NCBI RefSeq assembly: GCF_030463565.1
Contig: NC_134652.1
Span: 6,537,897 to 6,601,896, forward strand
DNA: 64,000 nt
Source of the DNA: Pelecanus crispus
Lineage: Eukaryota > Chordata > Aves > Pelecaniformes > Pelecanidae
Direction: 5' to 3'
The notes beneath the pieces were generated by a model. It saw nothing but the letters and a program-made list of their open reading frames with translations, made no database searches and had not been told where the DNA came from. Numbering within the stretch: the stretch's first letter is position 1; every line of letters starts with the position of its first letter. Below are positions 1 to 14,200 of the stretch, one piece after another. The translations under genes and the position numbers were made by a program.

Positions 1-24
1 CATTTTTGTATTAAATAAAGACAC

Positions 25-2097
25 ACAGAGATTTTAAAAGTTTGTTTTTATTATTGTAGCATTATTATCTAAATAAACTTTTCAATTACTTTTACACTCT
101 ATTTTCACCATAAAGGTTTCAATAGCGAATGCCACACTATTCTGTAACCTTCACACTTAAAAGTATATAGAAACATTCGGTATTAAAAGGCCTTTGCAAT
201 GTGTTTCTTTTAAAAACATTAGATTTATAAATCCGAGTTATATTAAAGGAGATTTTTTTCCAGAGACCCACGGACAAACAATTCTACATGACCTGTCAAA
301 GAACAAGTTTGGGCGTGCTTACATTAACTCTGTAGCATCCTTGTCCATGAGTATTGCTACCAAAAACAAGAGTAGGAATTGAGGAGTGTTGTAGTAGTCA
401 GTGTGAGCCAGAATTTAGCCCATTGTTAGTGACAGTTAACTTTGCTCAACTCTGTCGCTCACCAGTTAAAGCTTAAGGCATATTTCATTGTATACTTATT
501 TTCCCACACTAAAGTAACTATATAAAGGTTTTTTGTAATACATTAAACAGAAAGCATTTTATAGTGTAGGTAAGATGTGGCAAGAAGAAATAAGATACAT
601 TGTACTTAAAACATTTTTCTATTTCTAGCAATGAAACTCACATTTTCAATTTGTATAAAAAAAATCATTATTGAAAAGCCTAACATTTCAGTATCAGAAA
701 ATAGCACATCAGAAATGCTATTTTAGATTTGAATTAAAAGGTTTATGAAGTTAAAGAGATGTCCCGAAGCTGATGCTCCTCTAGGAAGGAGTGTAGAATA
801 TGCATCCACAAATACTTGAACATAAGGAGAATCCAACACACTATTACTTTGAGTAGACAAGCCATGAATTACATTCAAACGAGAACTTTTACACGACACA
901 ATTCTTTTCACTACTGTGTATTAAACTTCAGTAGCTCCAACAACTTGGTAAAAAGAGTAATTTTATTTTTTAGCCAAGACTAATTTTCACATGCCACAGT
1001 CTTCAATCTGCAGGGGATATTTAACATCGGTAACCACTCCCCAGCTGTAAAATTTCTCAGTCAATCACAAATAAATAGAAAAGATACATCTGACATAAGA
1101 ATCAATAATGGAAAAAAAAGTACTTAAATACTGAAATACTGGCACAAAAATGAGAAAAAGACATTATGGATGGCATCCTTAAGTATCTGGCCCGTAAGAT
1201 GTGTTAGCATAAAAAGTATCTAAATAAAAAGCCAACATTTTGGCTTTGCACAATGTTTTTTCTATGTATTGTTAATCATACATCCAAAAAAACAAACAAA
1301 ACAATAACCGTGGAGACAGCGCTAGCAATCTCCTGAATATTCTGCAGGAGCCTACCGTGCTGCTTTGGAGGTAGGATCTTCTCCCATCTTTTGATCCCAT
1401 GAACCAGTCAACACAAGGCAGAATTTAGTTCCTAAGGTGTGCAGGGAGTGCACGCTTAAGAACAACATGGACCGTAACAATACCGTAATTGAAAAAAAAG
1501 GACATTTCATGGATTTTTGGAATGTTAGGAGACTTTCATAAGTAAACCTGTTAAAGATTCCATTCCAGACAGTTATGAAAATGACAATACAGTAACAGAT
1601 TTAAAATAACAGTAATATTAAATGGAAAAATTGGATTGAGAAAACACGATGTTCCTGGAAAAAAAAGTGTTTTGCGATCTATATTTATTCTTTAAATATA
1701 TTTATATTTTTATAGTACAGACTGAATCATTTATACATATAAATATAACAGTAGCGAAGAACTATAAAGATTTGATTTTTAGAAGTAAATGGAGTAGACT
1801 TTTACACAGCTATAGAACTCTTTCAGCACATTTTAAAATTTGATTTCTGCTACAGTTGAAAAAGTTGGAAATACTCTTGTAAAATCTTATCATAGGCTTC
1901 TTTCCCCTCTTGTGAAAGTGAAGACTATTTTAACATAAGAATAAACATAAAACAGTTCTTAATCTTGCCTCCATACACATTTAACAATATTTGCTCAAAT
2001 CACACGTATCAGCTATTACAGTGATTCAAGAGAAAAATGTATTTTCACACAGTGGAATGTCAGTCTGATAGACAACCCAAATCTCCTCATAAAGTTT
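25..2097 (-). other. WDR11: WDR11 3' UTR (about 2 kb)
   Basis: Follows the TAA at 2098. No further coding potential is seen and only short chance ORFs occur. AT-rich throughout. Minus-strand AATAAA signals occur at 1684-1689, 962-967 and 47-52. The left boundary is a guess placed just past the last signal; the gene end could also lie outside the window. Confidence 0.6.
47..52 (-). terminator. candidate distal poly(A) signal AATAAA for WDR11
   Basis: TTTATT on the plus strand gives AATAAA on the transcript, with U/GU-rich sequence further left (CTTTTAAAATCTCTGTGTG on the minus strand). Alternative upstream signals at 962-967 and 1684-1689 would give shorter 3' UTRs. Confidence 0.4.
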
Positions 2098-2255
2098 TTA
2101 CTCTTGTGTCACTTCCTCTTTAGACTGTTTGAGCTCCATCAGTAACTCTTTACCAGTTTCTCCCGCTTTTGAGGCAAAGAGAATAGCTCCCTGTTTAAAG
2201 CCCAGGAGCTTCAAGCTTCTGGCATAATCTGTATATACAGCATGGATCAATTTAT
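2098..2255 (-). CDS. WDR11: WDR11 exon 29 (coding part), residues 1171-1222 and stop
   Basis: Starts after a TTTAC acceptor (AC, not AG). Encodes KLIHAVYTDYARSLKLLGFK, QGAILFASKAGETGKELLME and LKQSKEEVTQE, then TAA at 2100-2098. The C-terminus ends in acidic residues, as in human. Confidence 0.95.
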
Positions 2256-5200
2256 GTAAACGAAGCATTAAGGAAAACACAAATGAATAGCAAAATGAAA
2301 AAACTCAGAATCTTTTTTTCTTTCTCCTCACTCCTTAGCTCTCCCAAGCTGAAAATGCTGAACATTGCTGCCAGTTGTGCTAATCCAGTATTTTTCAGCA
2401 CAAAGACAGACAAAAAAGTTGCTTTAAATTCTACTGTTGAATGCATATTAGCATTTATCAGGCAATATGCAAAGTGCTATAAACTAAAACAGATACATTT
2501 CAGATACACATAAGTACCTACCATAATACCATGTCATAACTTGCAAAAGAAATTAAGAAATTCTAAGGTCATACTACAAGATTTGTTCGTTAATTAGAAC
2601 TGGAGTTATCCACATGACTTAGCAGTGGCTTTTTTAATTTACAAGCTGACATCAGTGATGACTCCATAAAACACAACCAGGTCTTGTTTACATATGTATT
2701 ATTATTTATTGTGTATAATACAAAAGTTAGAGCAACTGTTCCGAGTTTTCAGAACACCAGGTTAGATGTGCAGACTGTGCTGACCAATACTTTAGATACC
2801 TTTTAAAATATTTACTACATTTTCGCCTCATCTGATCTTGACCTTTCATTTTCTTTGTTTTCACAGTCTCAAAACTGACTGTTTCATCTAAAGATGTCAA
2901 TCACTAAAACAGCGTGCGAGTATATAGAGGGGTTCAATGCAGGGTTTTTTCCCCTTAGATACAGTATTTAAAAGATAACTGAACCAGTGCTTTCACTACA
3001 CAGTCTGCAGTAATAATTTCAAAGTTCTGCAAAGAACATTTTATCATCTGTTCTTTTCTCTCCTATGTTTATTTTTTTCACTTTTAGTTTGTCTTCCAGT
3101 TCCACTGGCCTCACAGATCATCAGGAAGAGGCAATGTTACAGATTTATGCAAATGACTCCTTTTCACTCATTTTCTCATACTTCCTTCAAACTACACAAC
3201 CTGGAAAATATAAATAGGAACCCCTATTCCTGCGTAGACTAGTTCATCTAACATCGGCTCACACATACTCACTGTGTGTGAGTACACAGGTGCAAAAACA
3301 GGATTTCAGAAAAAGGATATTTGTATCATCATTAACTTCAAATGCCCCATACTTCAGACAAGCTTCAACAAATAAAGCCGCTCTATCGAAGTACCTCATA
3401 CTGTTAAATGGGGGGAAAGAAAAACAAAAAAACCAAAAAAACAACAAAAAAAAAGAAGAGAGAATAATTTGTTAGGACAGGAAAACAGAAAAGTATTCCA
3501 GGACATTGCATCAAAACACTTGATCAAAACACTTTCTAAAGTTTTGTAGCTAGGTCTGGAGCGGCAAATCTCTTCTGCACTGAGGGCTGAACAAGGCTTC
3601 CGAACATCGCCAAGGTTAAACAGCGTCACCGTTTAGCTGCCACTATGGCACATAATCACGCTCTCACATCACACACTGCTCTCGGTTTCCAATGTTGCTC
3701 TACCTTGCTCTCTGCGCCTTCACGCTTCGTAGGCCTCGAGCGTTCACTACATCATGACGGCACTGAGTGCTTTCCACATGGCAGCGAATGCTGCGACCCT
3801 GCTCCCAGGCAGTATGTAGGAACAGGTCACACTGTTCCCACATACTGCCTCGGACCCCTCTCGCACCCGTTAGCCTGGCACTGCCCTCTCCCCAGGCTTC
3901 TTACATCCCCCCTTCTTCCTTGCACTCAAAGAACTGACATTTGATGAAAAGTTTTTGAAAGATCAAGGCTTAACTTACTCAGAAATAATCATAGTTACTA
4001 TGAATTGTTACTACTTGGTCAATGGGTGCTAGCAATCTTAAAGCCTGCAGTAAACTTAAGTGCCAGTATATTTCCTGAAATTGCAACAAAATCATCAGTT
4101 CCAGCACAAAGAAATGACACACTGCTGAGGTTAAAGTTAAAAGAAAAACATGCCAAAATAGAAACAAATGTCAGAAATTAAACTGCACACCTCCTTGACT
4201 TCTAAGTCACAAATGCTTAAATAACAAGTTTCGGACAAGGCAGAATACAGATTGTGTTGTTTCAGCTTTACCTGTGCAACATCTCCGCAACTTTTGTAAA
4301 GCATCCAAGTGACAAGAGGACAAGAATGGCTTTGGACTTCTGGTTGACTTGTGGAGAGCAGAGGTGATCGACCCAACGCTTTAACACATCAGCACACTCC
4401 TCTGAGTTCAAACGAACCTTTAAGAGATGGGAAAGCCAGTTGTGAATTCTCAGCTGATCACTAAAGAGAGCATTGTGCTTCAGTTTTTTCAGTGAGAAAC
4501 TTTGGACAGAAGTAAAAGCATCTGAAATTACCAACTTTATTATAAAAAGTACACTAATACCTTGATCGAATACAATATAAAGAGAAAGAAGAAATACATA
4601 GATATAAAAAAAAAACCCACTCTGGTCACTCCACAGTTACATGTGATTAACATTATTTTTCCACAAGGCTTTACTAAAACCTCAAGTATCAAGCAGTTAG
4701 AAATCTTTATCCTTTGCTGAAAACTTAAGGACAAAACACCTTTATTTTCCTTAAGAGTGGGATTCATCCATTTAGCAAATCCGAGTATGACTTTTCTCAT
4801 ACTTTCTGCAGGAAACATAACAGCAACTTTTCTTGGAGACACTGAAAGATCATCCTTACTGACTCCTGTCCATTATAATATGGAGAATTAATGCTGTGTC
4901 TAGGTACTTTTACTGTAATAATGTCTGCATACCAAAACACAAGTTGATGCAAATTTATGTGGTTGGTGCTAACTTTAAAATCAGCACACAAGCTACATAG
5001 AGCTTAGCACAAAGTCACTCAATCACCCAAATACTTACCACTTCCAGGAATGTTTTTTTCTAGTTTATTATGAACTCTGTACTGCTGCAGCTATATGCAA
5101 CTTCACAAATCACTGCTCAAAAAATAGACACTTGAGTATTTTAACCATTTTTAGGCCCCAGTCCTGTCATTTGGATGACCAGGGCAGACCTTTGCAGTCA

Positions 5201-8200
5201 AAAGGCTGAAGAAGAACCTGTCAACACTGATTGCGTGAACTGGCTTGTTCTAGCTTAACACATGGAAAGAACTGATAATGGTATTTCAAATTGGTGTTTC
5301 AGTTTTTTAACTTTAGAGAACTTTAGCACCCTCATCACCCTTCATACCTACATACACTAAGTAGGTCAGTTATGTTGGCAAACTGAAAACTGACAAATTA
5401 CCTACCTTTGCAAGCCATGCTGCACGATTCCATTCGCCGTAAGTTTGCAAGTAACGACAGGCATCAGCAGCCTTATCGATCAGACACAGTAACTGTACAC
5501 CCTCTGGAAAATAAAAAGCACACTATATAATAAGTTAAGGGAAAAAAGAGGTGCTATGTAAGTGTGAGAAGATCATTCATCCCCAGAAAAAGGATCTCTC
5601 TTATATCCTTCTTAGCATATGAAGATGTTGAAAAACCCTTCTACCACCTGGCTCCATAATACCTGGGTGTCAGTTATCATATCTACTCCCTGGGCTATAG
5701 TGCTTAGACGGACCTCACAAAGCTCTCATCTTTCTTTGCCCTAAATACAAATGACAAGGAGTTCACTGGACTTCTCATCGTAAAGAGATAATGATCTTTG
5801 TAAGTCAAATACACAGATTTCATAAATAATCCTTTATTTTAATTTAACGTTGTCCATAGTGTAATTATTAACAGTGAAGTGTTAATTGTCCACAGAGTGG
5901 AAAGTATTTTTTCCAGGCAAGTACAGACATTTGTACTTTCTCTGCATGTCTTTTGAATATTTCAGTCAATCATCATCTTGTGAACATCTCCTGCATTAAG
6001 CAAAATTAACATGTACATATAAGAAAATACACTTTTTGAAACAAGCTCTGAACTGGAAAGGAAACTAAGTCTGTATTTCAACTTCAGTAATAAGAAACCA
6101 TTTTTTTATTAACGCTTTAATTAGGAAAGTGGAAAATGCATAGCTTTATGTGCTCAGCCTCTTTTAGTACAAACAATTGCTAAGAGAATTACTCCAGAAA
6201 TATGTTTTCCAATGAAAAGGAATCAAAACAAGTTGAGCTTTATAACTGAGTTACTGATCATCTTTGTTATCTACTGTAGACAGTGCATACTATAACATAT
6301 GCAACATATAAGATCTACTACAATTTTCTGCTCTCCCATCTCCATCAGCAGCCTTAATAAGATCACAATTACTAGCTAACAAGCAAACATAAAATTAAAT
6401 CATGTTTTACCTGCGAGCTTTCCATTGGCTATCATGTTGGTTGCTACCAGTTTAATGGTACTTTGAGATGGACCTGATGAGGTGACAGTTGTGACCAAGC
6501 AAGCTTTGAGTGAATCGCAGTAATAACGTGCATTCTCTGAACTTGTTTCTAACAATAGTTGCACTGCTCTGTCAGTCTGGCAAGAGTGAAAAATACAAAT
6601 TTTATCACAACGTATTCACTTTTAAACAAAAGTCTTTACATTTTTTACTCTTTTTAAGACATGGAACAAATAACAATGAAGTTATTCTAAAATAGACTAC
6701 AAAAATATCTACCAGCATAGTAATAATTAAGGTTCTATTTCAGTAAAATACCTGTAGTAAGGATAGCATTTAAACATCCATCATGAATATAACGTTTAAT
6801 CACAGCCTAAAGTTTCTAGAAGCCAAAGAAAAGTTTAATTCAGGACACGTATTTCCTTGTTTACATAGTCTTTTGCAGAGTTATAAAAGAAGAGAAGCAT
6901 TTAAAATAAGCAGAGAAGAAATAAAATGCAGAAACTGGCCAGGATCTCAAGGACTGATTAAATACCTGATATTTTAAAACAAAGGTAGAATTCATCCATT
7001 TAAAAGGTTAGCCACAGCTGAGCACCTAACTAGTGGGGCTCATTACACTGGCTGCGGACACCTCTCTCCAAATTCAATGAATTACTGCAGGCATGTCATC
7101 TCTGCCTGTTATTAAAATGATATGCCTAACTTTTACAGAGGTTAATTTGGAGAGGTCAGTCAAGCTGATGGCTTAGGTAATTACAGAAATAATGAAAAGC
7201 CACATTAAATACATATTAAAATACAGCAATTCAATAAACTGGTACTTTTAAACTTCTACAAACTGGCATTTTAAACAGACTGTCAACAGACTAAATATTT
7301 CTGGCATCTTTTACTGGTAACATTTGTTGACATGCTCAAACGCACACTGGCATAGACATCATTTAAGTTTGAGCTAGTAACACCAAAGTTATTTTTGGAA
7401 ATGGATGCAGCACAACTGCATTAGTAGGGAACAGCTCATGATATATACTGTACAAATGCAACAATATTCTTATCAGTGAGCAGCTCTGTACAATGTTTCA
7501 TTGCTCAGTACGGATCTGCCAAAAGCTTAGACATGTCCTTTGTTACCTAAAACGAGTACTAATTGCAGACTGAGTTATCCTAAAGATGTTGTTTTTAAGA
7601 TATTTCTGGAAAACTCAAAATGTAATTTTTCTTTTCTAAGTCACCATATGGAAAGAAAGATTTTTATAGGGTTCCCAGAAAAATGATACATTCTGAATCA
7701 GATAATACCAAACATTACCATATACCGTGTCATTACACTGAGTCTGCAGTGTAGTAACATATCAAGACAGCAAAAACTATCCATGGGGTGAATAAAGGTA
7801 TGAAGCAACACATGTGAGTTAGACAAACCTTTAACTGAATAGGATAAGTACATAGAATGGACAAGGAAGAAGAACAAAAAATTAAAATATTACCCACAAA
7901 CCTGGCCCAAGAGAAGCAGCTGATCAGCACATTTCCTGGTATGATCATATGTTGATCTCTTCACCTCCTGGAGATTTACCCTTTCAAGCTGGAATTTCTG
8001 CATGAAGAAGAAAAAATATTGTAAACATAAGACTACTATAAGAAACAAAAAATATGGAAGTATTTTGGGAGTTCCAAAAATCTCCCTATTTCTGAAATCA
8101 TAGGGAGTCATTTAATCCAGAGATGTATGTTACTAGTAAAAGTTAAATATGTATGGTAAAAAGCTCTAAGGTAAAAAGAAGGTTATAATGCTGAGCTTTT

Positions 8201-11200
8201 AATGTTCTGATCTGTTATTAAATATATTTTTGAACTCTTTGAAATACCTGGAAGTAATAATTTTCACACAGTATGTCATAGCATATATCCAATGGATTAA
8301 CCAACTGTTCTTGAAGGATAGCTGTGTCTGTTGGTTTTGCAGGCTTTTGCTGGGATAAGCTGTGCAAATAGTGGGCAGCAATAGTCCAGAAATGCAGTTC
8401 AGATTCATCCCCATACAGTCTGAGAAAATGCAAATCAGGATGTGAAATACGTTTGTATTTTTTCATATGTCACATAAAAATATTACACATTTAAAATATC
8501 TTTTTACAAAGACCATGCATTATTATGGGCACCACAAGTATTTCACATTATGAATGGGACAAACTACAAGAAAAGATTAAGGAATGACATTCAGCAAGCT
8601 AGATAAGAGGTTAGCCAGACGACTGTTACAATAGCAATTAAACTCCATGAAGGTTCAGCATATAAATATGTGGAAATTGGTATTTTATTATTATTTTACA
8701 CTTAATCATTAATATACTCTTTCAACTACAACCAAGTTACTAAGTTTGAAAAACATCTCTGAATATAGACAGTCTAAAATTAGCTACAGTTTAGGTAGAA
8801 GAACAACACAGAAGAAATATATTTGAAATAAAAAACAGGCCTTCCCCCGTTTGCATATGATCTATTGTGTGTTGCGAAGTTCTGAATTACATTTTTTGGC
8901 CATTGTACAAGTAAATGCAATGTAGTTAGCAGAACTGCATTTATGAAAGTACCACCAAGACTGAAGGAAGGTCTCTACATCCGCAAGCAAAAAAAACTGT
9001 TTCAGTAAGGTAACATTTCCATTCCCAGTCCTGAAAACACTCTAATACCTGGGTAACAAAGTACTTTAGGAATTGCACTGAGTTAAAGGAGAATTAGTTG
9101 AATACTTCAACCTCAGCACATTCATATGCATTAATAGGATCAAGATTTTATTAGGAAACATTTGATATGGTTATCTGAATCTCTACTACCTGGCAACTAG
9201 GAGACATCTTTGCAACAGAGTAAAATCTGGATCAAGCAAAAGTTTCTTTATGTCACTGCAAAGAAAGCAAGCCATAAATTAGCTGTAAAATGCTGTGCAA
9301 GGTTTTTTGTTTGCTTGTTTTTGAACACAAATAGGATATAGCATCTACAAATTGAAAAACATCAAAACAAAAAATACACAATTTCTCTTCTGAACTGAAA
9401 AAAAAAGTATCTATCAAAACAATTACAACAGGAAGTACATATAATTTGAAATATACTTGATCTCAAGGAGCAAGTCACTCTACCAGTTTAAATACAAGTA
9501 GTGAGTCCATCAGGAATCCCTTATTCTTGTAATAAAGGGACCAACCACAAGGGTGTATACAAAGCTGTAAATTAGTCTGCAGTGATTCTACAAGTTACAA
9601 GATTAAATTAATTATGAATAATTTTGCAACTATGTAGTGCCATAGCATAAGAGATCGACATGCATGAATTCAGGTTTTCTATGTATGTTTCAGACTGGAT
9701 AAAAATACGCTATCTTTTCCATCCTACTAAGTGAGAGAACAAAAGGAAAAGGGAAGAACTTCTGCTTACTAGCTTCAAATATTATTTTCATAGTTTAAAT
9801 GGAATGTCAAAATTTGTTTTCTGTGTCAGCAGAGCATTGTGCATGAATATTACTCTGGAAGTATTTCTTCAATAAAAGATTTTTAGAATTGTTTGTCTTT
9901 TCTTCCTCAGAGCTTATGTATCTTAAACAAACACTGAAGTATTTAAGTAGCAGTATCCAATAGAGTCTGAACCAACATTACCAAAAGGTATTGCCTAAAA
10001 AATTATGAATGCTCACTGGTCAATTATAAATTATACACTAACCCTAATCAGTATCTTTAAAACTCTTGCTGTCAGCCACTACATGATAAGTCAATGTTAA
10101 AAATTCAATATTGTCTTCCATCACACTTTATATATTCAGAACAGTATATTTTGACTGTTGAGTTAATATTTAACAAACTACTCTGAGATAGTTTATTTAA
10201 AAAATATTTTTGAGATTTTATTATGGTTTATTTCTAATTAGAAAAAATAGAAAAAAAATTTAAATCGTCAATAAAATGAATAAAGCACCACCTTCAGGAG
10301 TTACATAAAACAAATTAACTGTTTAAAATAAAAGCTGTGATTACTCAAGCTTATCTTTAGAGAGGTAAAAAGCATTCTTTCTTCATTAAGTTGTGAATTG
10401 CCACAAATGTCTGGTTTTTTGCCTTCTCTGAATTCACTAGTTTACTCAAATATTTAATAGAAAAATTCTTACTTGGACAATGAATTCAACTGCTCTTGAA
10501 GAAGGTTTTTAATATTTTCATTCTCTGGATAATCACTGGATAAAAAAAGAAAAAAAAAAAAGAAAAAGAAAAAGGTTTACTATATCACCAAAATGACAGA
10601 ATTATCTGAAATGGAAGGGTATTACTGGTAGTAGACAAACACAAGAACATATATGGAAACAGTCTTTCATATTCTTATGGTAAGCCATTCATGCAGGATT
10701 CTTTGTCTAGTTACTAGTTTGCTTTCTCTCAACCTCAGAGTGAGTGGCGCCAATCTTTCTTTTCCCACTTTTCTTTTATTCATTAACCTTGAAAGTAATA
10801 AAAATGACAATGCCTAGCCCATTATTATGTGACCACCAACAGTACACAAACACAATAAAGGATACAGAAAGGTGCTCCTACTGTGATGTGAAGTATGGCT
10901 CACTAAAAGTAAAAATATGCCTGTTAGACTATCAGTTAGAATATCACTTTCAATTACACTTCAGGAACCCACTCTGACTATTTACATTAACTTCTTGAAC
11001 AAAGAGAACACACAGTTGTCCTCTGAAGTAATATAACCTGTAAATGACATCAAAATATTGCCAGTATTTTAACATAGACAGCAGTTTTCAATAGCCAAGG
11101 GCTACTGAAAGTTACAAAAAACAAAAGAAAAGAAAGAAACAAAATACTTGACCTTAAAGCCTTTTCTATTTATTACTTTTAGTAATAAATAGTGAAGCTA

Positions 11201-14200
11201 TTATCTTTTTTACGGTCCCAAAATGAGGAAAATTATATGTCTAACAGTTATTTGCACAGAAAAACTAACAAAATATGTAGAATTTAAAATAATAATAATA
11301 AATTATATATATTTCTCCTTACATGTTTATAATATCTAGAGCATATTTCTCATTCCACGGCTGGTGCAACAAGAACGCTTTTAAAGCCAATGAAGCCCTT
11401 GGAACAAGCAGATAGGGACACCATGCAGGTTCTGAAACAAAAGGAAAAGATTCATTGTTCAGTGGCTAATGTGCAATAAACACTGTGTTCAGTAACCATA
11501 AAATGTACCACCTTGTTTGCAAGCACCAGAAGAAAATCATAAATCACAGGCTTTTCATATACACAGCATGCATTACTAGACATAAAAGCTTATCTTTATA
11601 CTCAAGCAAAAATGTTTCATAGAAGGTACAGGGTTATCAACCATGCTCAAATGAGAACTTCGGGACATTCCATATTGAATTTAGCCATAGACTCCTGTAA
11701 TACATTATACTGGCACTAAGTAGAGCTGTACATGATGATTATTGCTACTACAAGGACATGCTGGAAAGTAAGTACAGCTATACCAAAATGTACCATAATG
11801 TATGTTTTAGTTTTACTTTGCAATCGTAGTTTCTACAGTATAATACAAGGATTAATAACCATCATCCCAAAAGGCTGTTGTAAAGTTTAATACATGTCTA
11901 TATTAGCAAAGAAATAAGATGAAAATTATAGCACTATCTCTTGTCATACAAATTTAAGAGTCAGTAAATCTGTATTCAGTACAAGGTTTGGATGATACGC
12001 AGTAAATGCTACCCAGTGACTTAGGAGTAAAATAAGTACCAACCAGCTACCTTATTCAATATTCAGCAATTCCCCATACTTCATATGCACTGAATGATGT
12101 AGGAACCTTGTAAATGTGATTTTGTAATCAAAAGGTTATCACAGCGTAGAGGCAGAAGGACAGCTAAATCACAGGCAACCTTAACCCTGGTGTACCCTAA
12201 TTTCAGTGTGCTTGGTTTTAGAACGTTAACTTTTATAGCTTAATATTACAGAACATTCATTCGATAGTATAAATAGCTGTGATAAATTATGGGTTTCCGC
12301 AAACATCCCACACCACAGCTCCCCACATCACAATTTTGTTTATTACATATGCCTTAGTCAGAATCCACGTTTAAAGGAAGTTGTGTAAGTAAAGGCAGGA
12401 TTGACCAAAAAGACCAAACCAAAAGCAGTTAATTGGAACATCAGTAATAAAAAATAGAAAAATGTAGCTTAGTTAACTATTTAAACCATTAAGTATTTAA
12501 ATTACCTTCTTATATGGCAAAAAAAGTCAAACAGCTCTAATATTGCTATTTTAGAGTTCACTGGGAAAATCTACTTTGAAAAGCAATGAATCAGTCTATA
12601 AACTGCCTTTGATATCTGGAAATACCAGAAAAGACATTTTTCACACATTAACAAATGTTTCAAAATTATGTAATGAATAGCAGTGATGTGGGTACTGATA
12701 CCCAATTGATGTACCGATGATTTTTAGGTCAACTTGCTAGACATCTGTACAAAAAGCTCTTATTTTGTTAATCTATATTCCAATCAAGCTATTAAAATGT
12801 AAGTTTATTTAGATTAAACCTGTATGAAAAAAGCATGCATATGCCTGAAGCCTGAAAAATTTTTCTGCATCTATGAAAACCACTCTAGGGACGCCTAATC
12901 CTCTACATATGACAATTCTCTGTTCTAACAGAAGCGCTGGACATTTTTATGGTCCACTTTCAAAATGGAGTATCTAGCAGCCAATAGCAAAAATAAATCA
13001 ACATACCTATTAAGTCTTGTTCATCCATTCTAAAGCACGATGGTTTCATGGACAAGTCTAGAACTCTAATGCACCCATCATCTGATGCCAAGACCACTTT
13101 GTCCGACGTGCACCAGTCCACATCCAGGATTCGGAAATTGATGTTTCTTCCACTTCTTAAACTGCTCACCATTTGTACCTTGGAAAGTTGAGTTATTTTT
13201 CATTTTTAGTAGGCTCTCCATCACACAGTGTAAGACTCTGTCACACGCCCAAGAGGCACACCACAAAATTCGCAATAAAAGGTGAAGTTAGTCATAAATC
13301 ATTTTAATGATGGTCTCTTCTGGAGAGTAGGGAATTTAGAAACCTTGGAGCAGGGCACATGGTTGCCCTGAAACAATACTTTTTCCTAATTGAGAGCTGA
13401 GAAAACATCCTTTTGAGCACAGCTGTACAGCTGCCTTTTTGTTATCTTTTCTGACATAAAATTTCCACGGTAAACTGCTGGAAATTTACGTTCCTTCTAA
13501 TTCCAGTCCCTGATCTAGCATACATGCATCAAGGTGGAAGTGAGGTTCTCTAACTCACTCATGCTCTGCATGAACTTATGCTTTCTTGATAAATACTGAA
13601 CTTGTCTAGAAATGCCTTTAGACATACTATTAACACAACATTATGGGAATATGATGATTTATTGCAATGCACAGATAAACAAAACCTTCTAAACTGCACT
13701 GTTAACCACAGGTCAGTAGTTAGACATTTTGCAACCCTTCTGTAGCATCACAGAACATTACAATTCTTAATACATGGAAATATTAACAAAGCCTCTGCTG
13801 CAATCAACGTTCTGCTATTTCCTTTCACTTGTCCTAGAGCAAAGCATGAAGTTAGAGAGATGTAAGGTACAACAGCTCTAGAGCACGATAACTTTTAGCA
13901 CCCAATTAGAAAAAAAATGTAGAAATAACAGATAACTGGTTGTAGGCAAAGGTGAAGTTCTAAGGAGACGATTATATGGATAATAGGATTTAGACTATGA
14001 AATATTTCTACAGATACTCTGAAAGATTTTCAGCTGAAAATGTGAATTAATTTTAAATGCTTTCATGTAAGAAACTCTTTCCCTTGTCCCAGAAAAGAGG
14101 TGAACAGCTACAGGAAGAGTATCCCATGGCATCAAAACTATTAAAATGTTCTTCAAGGAGGGACTCGTGGGATAATAGTCTACTCTGCCTACATAATTCA

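Noticed and set aside
3645..3944. 99-codon plus-strand ORF in intron 27
   Set aside because: Lies in a GC-richer intron patch containing the hairpin; no homology and no splice or start context.
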